From NCBI GenBank assembly GCA_042408965.1, contig JBHOQN010000156.1, positions 1-64,000 on the forward strand: a stretch of 64,000 nt of DNA, in the 5' to 3' direction. The notes under the pieces were generated by a model that saw only the letters and a list, made by a program, of their open reading frames with translations, was not told the DNA's origin and did not search any database. This stretch comes from Thermogemmatispora sp042408965. Its GTDB lineage: Bacteria > Chloroflexota > Ktedonobacteria > Ktedonobacterales > Ktedonobacteraceae. Within the stretch, counting starts at the first letter, position 1, and each line of letters opens with the position of its first letter. Shown piece by piece: positions 33,994-42,726 of this stretch. The translations under genes and the position numbers were made by a program.

Positions 33994-34866
33994 TCAGGTC
34001 CGCGGCTGGTAGAGACGGATGGCTGCTGTCTGATCGGATCGTGGACCCTCCTGCTGGACCGCCAGGGCGAAGAGCTGTTCTGTCAGCCCGCCTAGTGGGA
34101 CTGGTACGGCGTAGCCTTCAGCGACCTGGTGAGCCAGTTTGAGGTCTTTGAGCCTCATGGCCAGCGCAAATGAAATCTCTTCACGGGGGTGCGCCAGACG
34201 CTCCAGGAGCACTCCCATGTAGACAGAGTAACCACGCAGCGTTGGCAGAACGTTTGTCAGGGTTTCGAGGTCCATTCCTGCCCGAAGCGCAATGGTTAGC
34301 ACTTCGGCGGCCGCCAGCAGGTTAATGCTCTCTGCAAGGTTGTTGATGACTTTAAGCAGTTGTGCGTGACCAGGAGGGCCGATGTAGTGTAGAGAGGTGG
34401 TGAAGGCGGAAAGCACTTCCCGCTGCCGCATGAAGAGATCTCCTGCGCCAGCAACGAGGCAGGAGAGTCTCCCCAGACGAGCATTTTCAGGTCCGCCTGA
34501 GACGGGAGCCTCCAGGTAGTGCAGATTGACTGTGGCTGTACGGCTATGCAGTGAGCAGGCGGCGTCGGGATTGAGCGTGCTGATGTCGATGATGTCGATC
34601 CCCGCCTGATGTGCGGCGACGATGCCCCATGAGCGATTGAAGATCACTGACTCGACCGCCTCGTGATTGCTCAGGCAGAGAAAGATGGGGTTGCAGGTCT
34701 GTGCCAGACTGCGTGGCGAATCTGCGAGAGTGGCCCCCTCGTCGCACACTGGGCGGGCCTTCTCGGTGGTGCGGTTGAAGACCGTCACGTCGAACTGTTG
34801 ATTCAGGAGTCGCTTGACGACGGCTGTGCCGAGTACTCCGGTGCCTATCCAGCCGACTTTTGTCAT
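33994..34866 (-). CDS. 3-hydroxyisobutyrate dehydrogenase family oxidoreductase
   Basis: A 290-residue beta-hydroxyacid dehydrogenase. The Rossmann motif GWIGTGVLGTAVVKRL is at residues 4-20; the substrate loop reads LEAPVSGGPENARLG near 115; the catalytic Lys lies in LLKVINNLAESINLLAAAE near 165 (family pattern GxxxKxxxN). It oxidises a 3-hydroxyacid such as 3-hydroxyisobutyrate (valine breakdown), tartronate semialdehyde or related acids with NAD(P). GGGGGA precedes ATG 34866. Proximity to 2-oxoacid dehydrogenase and methylcitrate genes makes the valine role plausible but unproven. Confidence 0.85.
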   Translation of the reverse strand: MTKVGWIGTGVLGTAVVKRLLNQQFDVTVFNRTTEKARPVCDEGATLADSPRSLAQTCNPIFLCLSNHEAVESVIFNRSWGIVAAHQAGIDIIDISTLNPDAACSLHSRTATVNLHYLEAPVSGGPENARLGRLSCLVAGAGDLFMRQREVLSAFTTSLHYIGPPGHAQLLKVINNLAESINLLAAAEVLTIALRAGMDLETLTNVLPTLRGYSVYMGVLLERLAHPREEISFALAMRLKDLKLAHQVAEGYAVPVPLGGLTEQLFALAVQQEGPRSDQTAAIRLYQPRT

Positions 34867-35210
34867 TGGTTCCCCCTTCTGCGATGAATCGCGGATGATG
34901 ATCTCTCTGCAAAGCCGGGATGCCGTACTGTTGAGCAAGAGCCGCTGTGCAGATTCCGCCTTCGGACGATAGCGATTCATGTGGCTGTCGACAAGGACCT
35001 TTTGCAGGCCTGGTCGGTATTTTCCGCGGTGGCTGCCCTGAAAGCTCGCCCCGTGGTGCGGCGCGGCAAGCGTGGGTACGCTCTCCTATCACAATCGCCT
35101 TGAGGCTGAGAGCGGGAGATGGTAGAGGGAGCGCGCCATCCTTTTGTACAGGCGACGGGTTCATGCATTCCTCTCTTGCGTGCGGGAGCCGTGATGCGTA
35201 CAATGCAAGC
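34867..35210. other. Gap between divergent dehydrogenase and DUF72 genes
   Basis: The DUF72 frame stays open through this stretch but without a convincing ribosome site. I see no RNA gene, repeat or strong promoter. Confidence 0.35.
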
Positions 35211-36095
35211 ATGCAGAACACACGTGCAGGCCTGGTTTACATCGGCTGCCCGATCTGGGGCCACAAAGAGTGGGTGGGAACGTTTTTCCCGGAGCGCACG
35301 CCGCCCAGCGACTTTTTGCGCCTGTATAGTCGCAAACTGACCACCGTTGAGGGGAACACGACCTTTTATGCGGTGCCGTCGCACGAGACGATTGCGCGCT
35401 GGCGAGCGGAGACGCCGCCAGGATTTCGCATCTGTCCGAAGGTACCACGCGAGATCAGCCACGCACCGGCTTTAGAGGGCACGCGGGAGGTGACGCTAGC
35501 CTTTGTCGAGCGAATGCGTGGCCTGGGCGAGCGCCTGGGACCGATCTTCCTGCAACTGCCACCATCGTTTGGGCCTGTGCATCTCAGACAACTGGAAAAC
35601 TGGCTTGGCTTCTGGCCAGGAGAGGTGCGCCTGGCTGTCGAGGTGCGTCACCCCGCCTTTTTCAAGCAGGAGCACGGCGCGGCTCTCAATGCCCTGCTTA
35701 ACAGGTGCCGGACCGCACGGGTGATCATGGACACGCGGCCCATTCGGGTTGGCTCAACTGAGGAGCGGAGTATGCTCCAGGCGCGCGAGCGCAAACCTGA
35801 TTTGCCTGTTGCCCCTGTTATAACCACGGACTTCACGTTTCTACGCTATATTGGCCATACCAGAGAGGAGATCAACGCGCCTTTCCTCGATTCCTGGGCC
35901 GTCCGCCTGGCTCAGTGGCTGGAGCAAGGGGTTGCTCTCTATGTGTTCTGCCATTGCCCTTTTGAGGTCCACTCGCCCGACATCTGCTACAGCCTCTATC
36001 GGCGTCTGGCGCAGCTTACCTCCTTGCCGGATCTACTCTGGGCATCCAGGAGAAGGGGGGGAAGCCAGCAGATTGAGCAGGGTCGGCTGTTTTAG
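35211..36095 (+). CDS. DUF72 family protein
   Basis: A 294-residue TIM-barrel-like protein of the widespread DUF72 (YecE) family. Conserved parts are YIGCPIWGHKEWVGTFFPE at the N-terminus, TVEGNTTFYAVPS near 50, the FRICPKVPREISH strand near 82, AVEVRHPAF near 144 and FCHCPFEVHSPD near 245; the end QIEQGRLF matches the usual family tail. The biochemical role of DUF72 is unknown. ATG 35211 is chosen because family members start just before the YIGC strand; ATG 35163 is an in-frame alternative and neither has a clear ribosome site. Confidence 0.85.
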   Translation: MQNTRAGLVYIGCPIWGHKEWVGTFFPERTPPSDFLRLYSRKLTTVEGNTTFYAVPSHETIARWRAETPPGFRICPKVPREISHAPALEGTREVTLAFVERMRGLGERLGPIFLQLPPSFGPVHLRQLENWLGFWPGEVRLAVEVRHPAFFKQEHGAALNALLNRCRTARVIMDTRPIRVGSTEERSMLQARERKPDLPVAPVITTDFTFLRYIGHTREEINAPFLDSWAVRLAQWLEQGVALYVFCHCPFEVHSPDICYSLYRRLAQLTSLPDLLWASRRRGGSQQIEQGRLF

Positions 36096-36539
36096 CCGTG
36101 TGGTGGTGGCGCCGGCCTCCAGGTTTCCTCCGGCACCGTTGAGATCGGTGAAGCGCCCGTCGAGGCTGTGCTGCGCGAGGTGCGCGAGGAGGCGGGCCTC
36201 AACGGGCTGCTCCTGCGCCAGGAACTGGCCATCGTCGAGGAATCTCTGCTGTCCTCGCTCCTGACAGTCCATGTGTTGCGCCACCTCTTCCAGCTCAGCC
36301 CTGTAACGGATTGCCCCGAGACCTGGAGCGTCCAGAGCGACTATGGCCATACATTCCATTATAGCTGGCTGCCCCTGCACGGTTTGCTCCCTCTCACGCC
36401 CGGCCCGGCCAGGAGCACTGGCTCGCTTATCTCTACCCCGCTCTGTAACGCTGAAGGGGCAGGCCAGCACGCTTCCTCCTCTCTTGACATTCCTCAATCA
36501 TTCGATTATTCTATTGAATATCTATCTATCGATGAGTAG
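36096..36539 (+). pseudogene. Nudix hydrolase lacking its N-terminus
   Basis: Directly after the DUF72 stop codon and in the same frame is a complete Nudix box: GTVEIGEAPVEAVLREVREEAGL in two adjoining parts, with the catalytic REVREEAG helix. The following ~50 residues (HVLRHLFQLSP, HYSWLPLHGLLPL) fit the rest of a Nudix domain. The ~40 residues that should precede the box are missing, and no start or ribosome site is found. The gene therefore looks truncated, possibly by the event that joined it to the DUF72 gene. Confidence 0.6.
36484..36523 (+). promoter_or_regulatory. Promoter and possible ArsR operator
   Basis: TTGACA (36484-36489), 17 bases, TATTCT (36507-36512). An AT-rich imperfect dyad, ATCATTCGAT...ATTGAATAT, covers the -10 region, as expected for autoregulation by an ArsR-type repressor. 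It overlaps the end of the Nudix remnant. Confidence 0.6.
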
Positions 36540-36603
36540 CAGGGGTCTTCGCTCTGGTGGCCTGCGCGCCAGGGGCGAAGAAGAGGCCAGTCAGCAGGAA
36601 GCA

Positions 36604-37320
36604 ATGGAGAAAGGCAGCGTATCATCGGCCATGCAGCAAAGCGCGAAGCGTACTTTCAAAGACCAGCTCTACGAGCAACTGGCTCGCATTGGCAAGGCCC
36701 TGGCCAGTCCCCATCGTCTCGAGTTGCTCGACCTGCTAGCGCAATGCGAGCGCTCTGTCGAGGCCCTGGCCAGGGAGACTGGCCTGCCTCTGGCGACCGT
36801 CTCCCAGCATCTCCAGGTCCTGCGGGCTGCCCGGCTCGTCGAGACGCGCCGCCAGGGGCGCAGCATCCACTATCGCCTGGCCTCCACTAAGGTGACGCGC
36901 CTCTGGCTGGCCTTGCGTCGTACGGGCGAGGCTCACCTGGCCGAGCTGGAGCGCCTGGTCTCGACCTGGCTGCCCGAACGGCAGCAGCAGCCGACCCTGA
37001 GCATTGAGGCCGCTCTGCAGCTGCTCCATGAGGGGCGCGCTCTGCTGCTTGACGTGCGACCCCGCGACGAGTATCTAGCCGCTCACCTGCCCCTGGCGCG
37101 TGCGCTCCCTGTGGTTGAGCTGGAGGCCCATCTGAGCGAGTTACCCCGCGATTGCGAAGTCATCGCCTACTGTCGCGGTCCCTATTGCGTCTTCGCCGAT
37201 GAGGCCGTTGCTCTTCTACAGGCTCACGGCTATCGTGCTCGCCGCCTCGAGGTCGGCGTTCCCGAGTGGCAGGAGCGCGGTCTACCCGTCGTCAGCGAAA
37301 GGAACGATCTCGCATGTTGA
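36604..37320 (+). CDS. ArsR-family regulator fused to a rhodanese domain
   Basis: A 238-residue two-domain protein. Residues ~20-110 form an ArsR winged helix (LASPHRLELLDLLAQ; ALARETGLPLATVSQHLQVLRAARLVETRRQG), and ~135-230 a rhodanese domain (LLLDVRPRDEYLAAHLPLA) whose active-site loop CRGPYCVFADEAVALL carries two cysteines. Such regulators respond to persulfides or sulfane sulfur. ATG 36604 has AGGAAGC upstream; ATG 36532 is also in frame. It overlaps the next gene by seven bases and heads a sulfur-handling operon behind a near-consensus promoter. Confidence 0.88.
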   Translation: MEKGSVSSAMQQSAKRTFKDQLYEQLARIGKALASPHRLELLDLLAQCERSVEALARETGLPLATVSQHLQVLRAARLVETRRQGRSIHYRLASTKVTRLWLALRRTGEAHLAELERLVSTWLPERQQQPTLSIEAALQLLHEGRALLLDVRPRDEYLAAHLPLARALPVVELEAHLSELPRDCEVIAYCRGPYCVFADEAVALLQAHGYRARRLEVGVPEWQERGLPVVSERNDLAC

Positions 37321-38453
37321 CTGTGCGTGTCGACACCCTACGTGCCTGGCTTGAAGCTGGCAAAGCCGTGACCATTCTCGATGTGCGACCCGCTGCCGCC
37401 TATGCCGTCTGGTCGATCCCCGGCAGCCTGCACATCGACGCCTATGAGTCCCTCAAGGCTGGCCAGACCACCATCCTTGCTGAGCTAGCCCTGCCTGCTG
37501 ATCGTCCCGTCGTGACCGTCTGCGAGGCTGGCAAGGTCAGCAAGGTCGCCGCGGCCCTGCTGGCCGCACGCGGTCTTGAGGCCTACTCGCTTGAGGGGGG
37601 CATGCGCGCCTGGAGCCTGGCCTGGAACACAGCCTGCCTCTCACTTTCGCTGGCGGAAGGTGAGGAGGCCCAGATCATCCAGGTACGTCGCACAGGCAAG
37701 GGCTGCCTCTCCTACCTCATAGGCGACGGGGTTGCGGCCCTGGTCCTCGATCCCGCTCTTGACCCTCAGGTCTATCTGACCCTGGCCGCCGAGCGTGGCT
37801 GGCGTATCGTTGCCGTCCTGGAAACTCACATCCATGCCGATCATCTCTCGCGCGCCAGAGCACTGGCTCAACAGAGCCAGGCCGGGCTGCTTCTGCCAGC
37901 TCAGCAGCGCGTTGCCTTCCCCTGTACTCCCGTCAGCGACAGCGAGACCATCGTCGTGGGACGGCTCCGGCTGCGGGCTATCCACACGCCCGGCCATACC
38001 CCTGAGAGCACTTGCTACCTGCTTGTCGGCGGGTCAGGTGAGACGAGCGCTCCGGCAGTGCTCTTCAGCGGTGATACCCTCTTCCCTGAGGGATGCGGGC
38101 GCCCAGATCTGGATGCCGACCCGGACGAGGTGCGGCGGCGGGCAGAGGCGCTCTATACCAGCCTGCGTAGGCTGCTGCGTTTGCCGCGGCAGACGAGGCT
38201 GCTGGCCGCTCACAGCACACGCCCTCTGCCCTTCGATGGCCAGCCCGTCATGACCACGCTTGCCGCCCTGCAGCAGCGCCTGGGGGAGCTACCGGCCTCT
38301 CCGATGACCTTCGTCACGCAGCTGCTCAGCGCCCTACCCGCGCCGCCGTCCCACTATCAAGAAATCATCCAGGCCAACGAGATGGGGCGCTGGCCCGCGC
38401 TTCCTGTGGAAGAGCTAGAGGCAGGAGCTAACCGCTGTGCCGTCATTCTCTAA
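37314..38453 (+). CDS. Rhodanese / metallo-beta-lactamase fusion (persulfide dioxygenase-like)
   Basis: A 379-residue fusion. Residues ~1-110 are a rhodanese domain with active-site Cys in VVTVCEAGKVSKVAAALL. Residues ~125-340 are a metallo-beta-lactamase domain like ETHE1/GloB: ETHIHADHLSRA near 178, the His ligand in HTPGHTPESTCY near 223, and the Asp ligand in FSGDTLFPEGCGRPDL near 255. The order rhodanese-then-hydrolase is the reverse of the common ETHE1-rhodanese fusions. It probably oxidises glutathione- or low-molecular-weight persulfide to sulfite. ATG 37314 overlaps the regulator's stop. The next gene, a permease, starts inside its 3' end. Confidence 0.85.
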   Translation: MLTVRVDTLRAWLEAGKAVTILDVRPAAAYAVWSIPGSLHIDAYESLKAGQTTILAELALPADRPVVTVCEAGKVSKVAAALLAARGLEAYSLEGGMRAWSLAWNTACLSLSLAEGEEAQIIQVRRTGKGCLSYLIGDGVAALVLDPALDPQVYLTLAAERGWRIVAVLETHIHADHLSRARALAQQSQAGLLLPAQQRVAFPCTPVSDSETIVVGRLRLRAIHTPGHTPESTCYLLVGGSGETSAPAVLFSGDTLFPEGCGRPDLDADPDEVRRRAEALYTSLRRLLRLPRQTRLLAAHSTRPLPFDGQPVMTTLAALQQRLGELPASPMTFVTQLLSALPAPPSHYQEIIQANEMGRWPALPVEELEAGANRCAVIL

Positions 38454-39730
38454 CGCTGACCAGCCTGCCGTCGCTGCCCGGACCCGCTCTCCGCGACTTG
38501 GCCTGCGCGCCAACTGGCGGCAGTTTACCCTACTGATTATCATCAACGCTTTTGTCGGCTCGCTGGTCGGTCTCGAACGCACGATTCTGCCGCTGCTTGC
38601 TAGCCGCGACTTCGGCCTGGCCTCCAGGACAGCGATTCTCTCCTTTCTGGTCAGTTTCGGCCTCGTCAAGGCCCTGGCGAATCTCCTGGCGGGTCGTCTA
38701 GGCGATCGCTATGGTCGCAAGCGTGTGCTGATTGCTGGCTGGCTGATTGGGGTACCGGTGCCGTTGCTAATCATCGTCGCTCCTTCCTGGAGCTGGGTCG
38801 TCTTTGCCAACGTGCTGCTAGGGGTCAACCAGGGACTCTGCTGGTCCACCACAGTCATCATGAAAATCGACCTGGTCGGGCCGCTCCGACGCGGTCTGGC
38901 GATGGGTCTCAACGAAGCCGCCGGCTATCTGGCCGTCGCTGTGGCTGCGCTGCTCGCCGGTTATCTGGCAACGGCCTTCGCTTTGCGCCCGCAGCCGTTT
39001 CTGCTGGGCGAGGTCTTTGCCCTGTGCGGTCTGGGACTCTCGCTCTTCGGGACTCGCGAATCGCAGGGTCACACCGTCGAGGAGGCCAGCCAGCTGCGAC
39101 AGGCGCAGGACCCCTCCGCGCGCCCACCCGGTTTCTGGGAAATTGTGGCGCGAGTCTCGTGGCGTGATCGGACGCTGCTGGCCGTCAGCCAGGTGGGCTT
39201 GGTCAACAATCTCAACGACGGTCTCTCCTGGGGTCTCTTCCCGCTACTTCGCTGCGGCGGGCCTGGATGCCGAGCACATTGGCTGGCTGGTAGCGGCCTA
39301 TCCCGCCGTCTGGGGGACAGGACAGCTCCTCACGGGGGCGCTCTCGGATCGCCTGGGGCGCAAGGGGCTGATTGTGGCCGGCATGTGGGTGCAGGCGGTT
39401 AGCCTGGCCATGATGCTGGTAGGCCGAAGCTTCTGGACATGGCTTCTGGGGGCGCTGCTCCTGGGCTGCGGCACGGCTCTGGTCTATCCGACCCTCCTGG
39501 CGGCGGTGAGTGATGTGACGCATCCCTCCTGGCGTGCCTCGGCGGTAGGCGTCTATCGCCTCTGGCGCGACAGCGGCTACGCCATCGGGGCGCTGCTGGC
39601 TGGCCTCACCGCCGATCTTCTCTCCATCCCCTGGGCGATTGGGGTTGTGGGGGGACTGACCTTTCTGTCAGGAGTGGTTGCCGCTGGGCTGATGCGCGAG
39701 ACGCTGCCAGCGCTCCGACGCGAATCCTGA
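38437..39730 (+). pseudogene. MFS transporter with a frameshift
   Basis: Two frames together give one ~430-residue major facilitator. The first (from GTG 38437, overlapping the previous gene by 17 bp) carries helices 1-6 and the MFS loop motif GRLGDRYGRKRVLIAG; near 39238-39243 it runs out of frame at LSWGLFP. The second frame continues with YFAAAGLDAEHIGWLVAAYP, the repeat loop motif GALSDRLGRKGLIVAG and the last helices, ending at 39730. One extra C in the CCC run at 39240-39242 would explain the shift. It may be a real mutation or a sequencing error. Position suggests export or import of a sulfur compound. Confidence 0.8.
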
Positions 39731-39981
39731 AGCCGGATTATCAGGCTCTCCAGCGGCATGCGGCATGCCCTTGGCATTGCGCTCCGGCACTGGTCTCAGA
39801 CGGATGCTGACCATGTCCAGGTGATCTGGTCTCTGTTTGCTGTGACGACCGGGTTGGATCTGTTGATGGATTGGCGCACTGCCAGCCTGATCAGAGAGCA
39901 GCAGCGTGGGTAAGGTGAGGTGAGTGCCTCGCTTCGTCTCACGCGCTCCGGACGGAGCGAAGGGAGGCGCCCGCCAGATAC

Positions 39982-41727
39982 TCAATGACGTTCCTGTTCG
40001 GCCGGAGCCTTACCATCGCGGTCCGTGGCCGGTGTTGCCAGCGCTGCGCTCTGCGTCTGAGCAGCGGGCTGCGCACCTGGAGGAGCCGTGGCCAGGTCAA
40101 GTGCGGCGATGTAGCCGAAGGTCATGGCCGGACCAATGGTAGCGCCAGGACCTGGGTAGAAGTGTCCCATGACCGAGGCCGTGGTGTTGCCTGCCGCGTA
40201 GAGACCCTCGATGGGGGAGCCATCTGCGCGCAGCACGCGCGCCCGTTCGTCCGTGACCAGCCCCCCTTTCGTGCCCAGATCGCCCGGCCAGAGCTTGACA
40301 GCGTAGAACGGGCTTTCCCGCAGTGGCGCCAGACAGGGATTGGGCTTCACCGTCGGATCGCCATAGTAGCGGTCATAGGCGTTCTCACCACGATGGAAAT
40401 CCAGATCATGCCCGTTCTGCGCGAACTCATTGAAGCGGCGCACTGTCTCCTGGAGACCTTCTGCATCGATGCCCAGCTTCCGAGCCAGGCCCTCGAGGGT
40501 CGGGGCCTGGATGAAGTAGCCATCGCGCAGCAGCTTGCGGGGAGTCAGACCAGGCACGACCATACCAAACGGGTATAAACGGCGAAAGCGCGCATCCATG
40601 ATGAAGTAGGCAGGGATACAGGGGACCTCGCGGTGGTGAGCGTACATTATGTGGACAGCGTCGGTGTAGGACTGCGCCTCGTTCATGAAGCGCCGACCGG
40701 CCTGGTCGACGATAATGGAGCCAGGCAGAGAGCGCTCGTTCACATGGAACATGGGTATGCCGTCTGGAAGAGAGGTAGGTCCCCACCAGGCGTCGTCCAT
40801 CAAGGCCAGGTCGGCGCCGATAGCCTGAGCCGCCTCGATGACCTCGCCGGTATCGCCGGGCGCGGCGGAGGTCCAGCTCGTCTCGATCGGGGCCTGCTGA
40901 TAGCGTTGCCGCATCTGCGCGTTGTGAGCGAAACCGCCTGCGGCCAGCACGACCCCACGCCGCGCCTGGATGCGCACCGTTCGTCCCTCATGGGTAGCAA
41001 TGACGCCCCGCACTCGCTGCCCATCCAGCACCAGCTCATGGATTGGACTCTCGTTCCAGAGCACGACCCCCAGTCTATCGGCCAGCAGGATCAACTGGCC
41101 GACCAGCGCTTTGCCCAGTGCCATGTCTCGACGTTTTGTCAAGAGCTGCCAGGCGTTGCGCAGCATGACGCCGGCGATCCTGAGAAAGTTGCCAGGGGTA
41201 CGCAGGGAGAGGCCGAGGGCGCGATACTCGCTGGTTGTCAGTGCCAGGCTGCCGGCAAGACCCTCGCGCGAGCGAATCAATGGGTAGAGTTTGCCAAGCG
41301 GCCGCCCTGAGATTCGCGCCGACTCGACCAGGCGTGAGCGAACGTGTCCCCCAGGCTTTTCAGGATAGTAGTCGGAGTAACCCTCAACGCGACGGAAGCG
41401 CAGCCCCTGGGCAATGAGGAAGTCCAGCATACGAGGAGCTTCGCGCAGATAGGCCTCCTGTTTCACACGCGGGGTCTGATCGCCGACCGTGGCCTGCAGG
41501 TAGGTCAGGGCTGCCTCGAACGAATCGTGCACGCCGGCCCGCTGCATTAAAGCGTTGTTAGGAATCCACAGACCGCCTCCGGAGAGGGCGGTCGATCCCC
41601 CGAAATAGGCCGTTTTCTCGAGAACGACCACGGATAAGCCTCGATGGCGAGCCGTCACCGCCGCCGTTAAGCCGGCGGCTCCGCTGCCAACGACGACCAG
41701 ATCGAAGGTCCAGTCCCAGTCAGTCAT
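39982..41727 (-). CDS. FAD-dependent oxidoreductase, 3-ketosteroid dehydrogenase-like
   Basis: A 581-residue flavoprotein of the fumarate-reductase/KstD group. The FAD motif VVVGSGAAGLTAAV is at residue ~10, followed by EKTAYFGGSTALSGGGLWIP near 36, the second FAD region GVVLAAGGFAHN near 255 and the C-terminal PFYAVKLWPGDLGTKGGLVTD and GLYAAGNTTASVMGHFYPGPGATIG. It likely dehydrogenates a ring ketone or a related hydrophobic substrate; the substrate is not defined. GGGAGGTG precedes ATG 41727. It follows the SDR gene by 66 bp on the same strand and both are driven from the divergent promoter at ~42700. Confidence 0.85.
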   Translation of the reverse strand: MTDWDWTFDLVVVGSGAAGLTAAVTARHRGLSVVVLEKTAYFGGSTALSGGGLWIPNNALMQRAGVHDSFEAALTYLQATVGDQTPRVKQEAYLREAPRMLDFLIAQGLRFRRVEGYSDYYPEKPGGHVRSRLVESARISGRPLGKLYPLIRSREGLAGSLALTTSEYRALGLSLRTPGNFLRIAGVMLRNAWQLLTKRRDMALGKALVGQLILLADRLGVVLWNESPIHELVLDGQRVRGVIATHEGRTVRIQARRGVVLAAGGFAHNAQMRQRYQQAPIETSWTSAAPGDTGEVIEAAQAIGADLALMDDAWWGPTSLPDGIPMFHVNERSLPGSIIVDQAGRRFMNEAQSYTDAVHIMYAHHREVPCIPAYFIMDARFRRLYPFGMVVPGLTPRKLLRDGYFIQAPTLEGLARKLGIDAEGLQETVRRFNEFAQNGHDLDFHRGENAYDRYYGDPTVKPNPCLAPLRESPFYAVKLWPGDLGTKGGLVTDERARVLRADGSPIEGLYAAGNTTASVMGHFYPGPGATIGPAMTFGYIAALDLATAPPGAQPAAQTQSAALATPATDRDGKAPAEQERH

Positions 41728-41793
41728 CAGAGAGCACCTCCCTTTCATGGGATGAGCAGCGGATACGCTGCGCTCAATCAACGAAGCAGGGAC

Positions 41794-42558
41794 TCAGGCG
41801 GCCAACCAGCCGCCGTCGACCGGCAAGATGGCCCCATTGATGTAGCTGGCCTCTCTGGAGGCGAGGAAGGCGATCGCCGCGGCGATCTCCTCTGGGGATG
41901 CAATCCGCGAGGGGGCGCTGCCCTGAATAAAGGGGTAGACTCTCTTCAGCCCGGTCTCATTGGGAGCGCCAGCTCCAACGCCGATAGCTGTCGCCACGGC
42001 TCCGGGGCAGACGGCGTTGCAGCGGATACCACGCTCTCCGTAGTGGAAGGCGATGCTGCGGGTCAGTCCAACCACTCCGTGTTTGGCCACGGTGTACGGG
42101 GTACCAGCGGCGCCACCACGCAGGCCGGCCTCCGATGCCGTATTGACGATGCTTCCGCCGCCCTGCTCTAAGAAGATGGGAATCGCGCGCCGGCAGGCCA
42201 GGAAGGGACCATTCAGATCGACGGCCAGGACGCGCTCCCACAGCTCGAGGGGAACCTCGGCGACCGGAGCCATGAGGTCCATAATGCCGGCGTTGTTACA
42301 GAGAATGTCGAGGCGTCCAAAGGTCGACGTCGCTTTGGTGAGCATGGCCTCCACGTCACTGTCGGAGGCCACATTGGCTGTACACGCTGTAATCTGTGCG
42401 CCCTGTTCCTGCAGCTCACTGACCAGGGTCTGCAGCGCCGCTTCCGTGATGTCGACCGCGACCACTGCGGCACCCTCTGCTACGAGGCGCTGGACCAGCG
42501 CGCGCCCGATGCCCGAAGCGGCACCGGTCACCAGGGCGACCTGTTGCTCAAAACGCAT
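41794..42558 (-). CDS. Short-chain dehydrogenase/reductase
   Basis: A 254-residue classical SDR. The cofactor motif TGAASGIGRA lies at residue ~12, NNAG near 90, and the catalytic Ser-Tyr-Lys set is NTASEAG...PYTVAKHG near 140-160, ending with the GG-W terminal pattern (NGAILPVDGGWLAA). An Asp at the end of strand 2 (VVAVDITE) favours NAD over NADP. It probably oxidises a secondary alcohol in the same pathway as the downstream flavoprotein. AAGGAG precedes ATG 42558. Confidence 0.9.
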   Translation of the reverse strand: MRFEQQVALVTGAASGIGRALVQRLVAEGAAVVAVDITEAALQTLVSELQEQGAQITACTANVASDSDVEAMLTKATSTFGRLDILCNNAGIMDLMAPVAEVPLELWERVLAVDLNGPFLACRRAIPIFLEQGGGSIVNTASEAGLRGGAAGTPYTVAKHGVVGLTRSIAFHYGERGIRCNAVCPGAVATAIGVGAGAPNETGLKRVYPFIQGSAPSRIASPEEIAAAIAFLASREASYINGAILPVDGGWLAA

Positions 42559-42674
42559 GGGTGTGTGCTCCTTCTCTGGGCCTCGCTCCAGGAGCGAGAA
42601 CAACGCTGAGGTCCGTCCATTCCTCAACGAGGACGATCGAGAGACACCGGCGAAGCCTCTTCGCGGAGCTTCGC

Positions 42675-42726
42675 TTGTCGCTGGTGCCTGCTTGCATTAT
42701 AATGTCACTGAGTGACAAAAGTCAAT
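42675..42726. promoter_or_regulatory. Overlapping divergent promoters with one palindromic operator
   Basis: Rightward: TTGTCG (42675-42680), 17 bases, TATAAT (42698-42703). Leftward: TTGACT, 18 bases, TATAAT on the minus strand over the same region. The palindrome TGTCACT-G-AGTGACA (42703-42717) lies just after the rightward -10 and between the leftward -35 and -10, so one bound repressor would shut both directions. Confidence 0.75.

Noticed and set aside
39230..39250. Programmed ribosomal frameshift in the MFS gene
   Set aside because: CCC followed by G gives no slippery heptamer or visible downstream structure; mutation or sequencing error is simpler.
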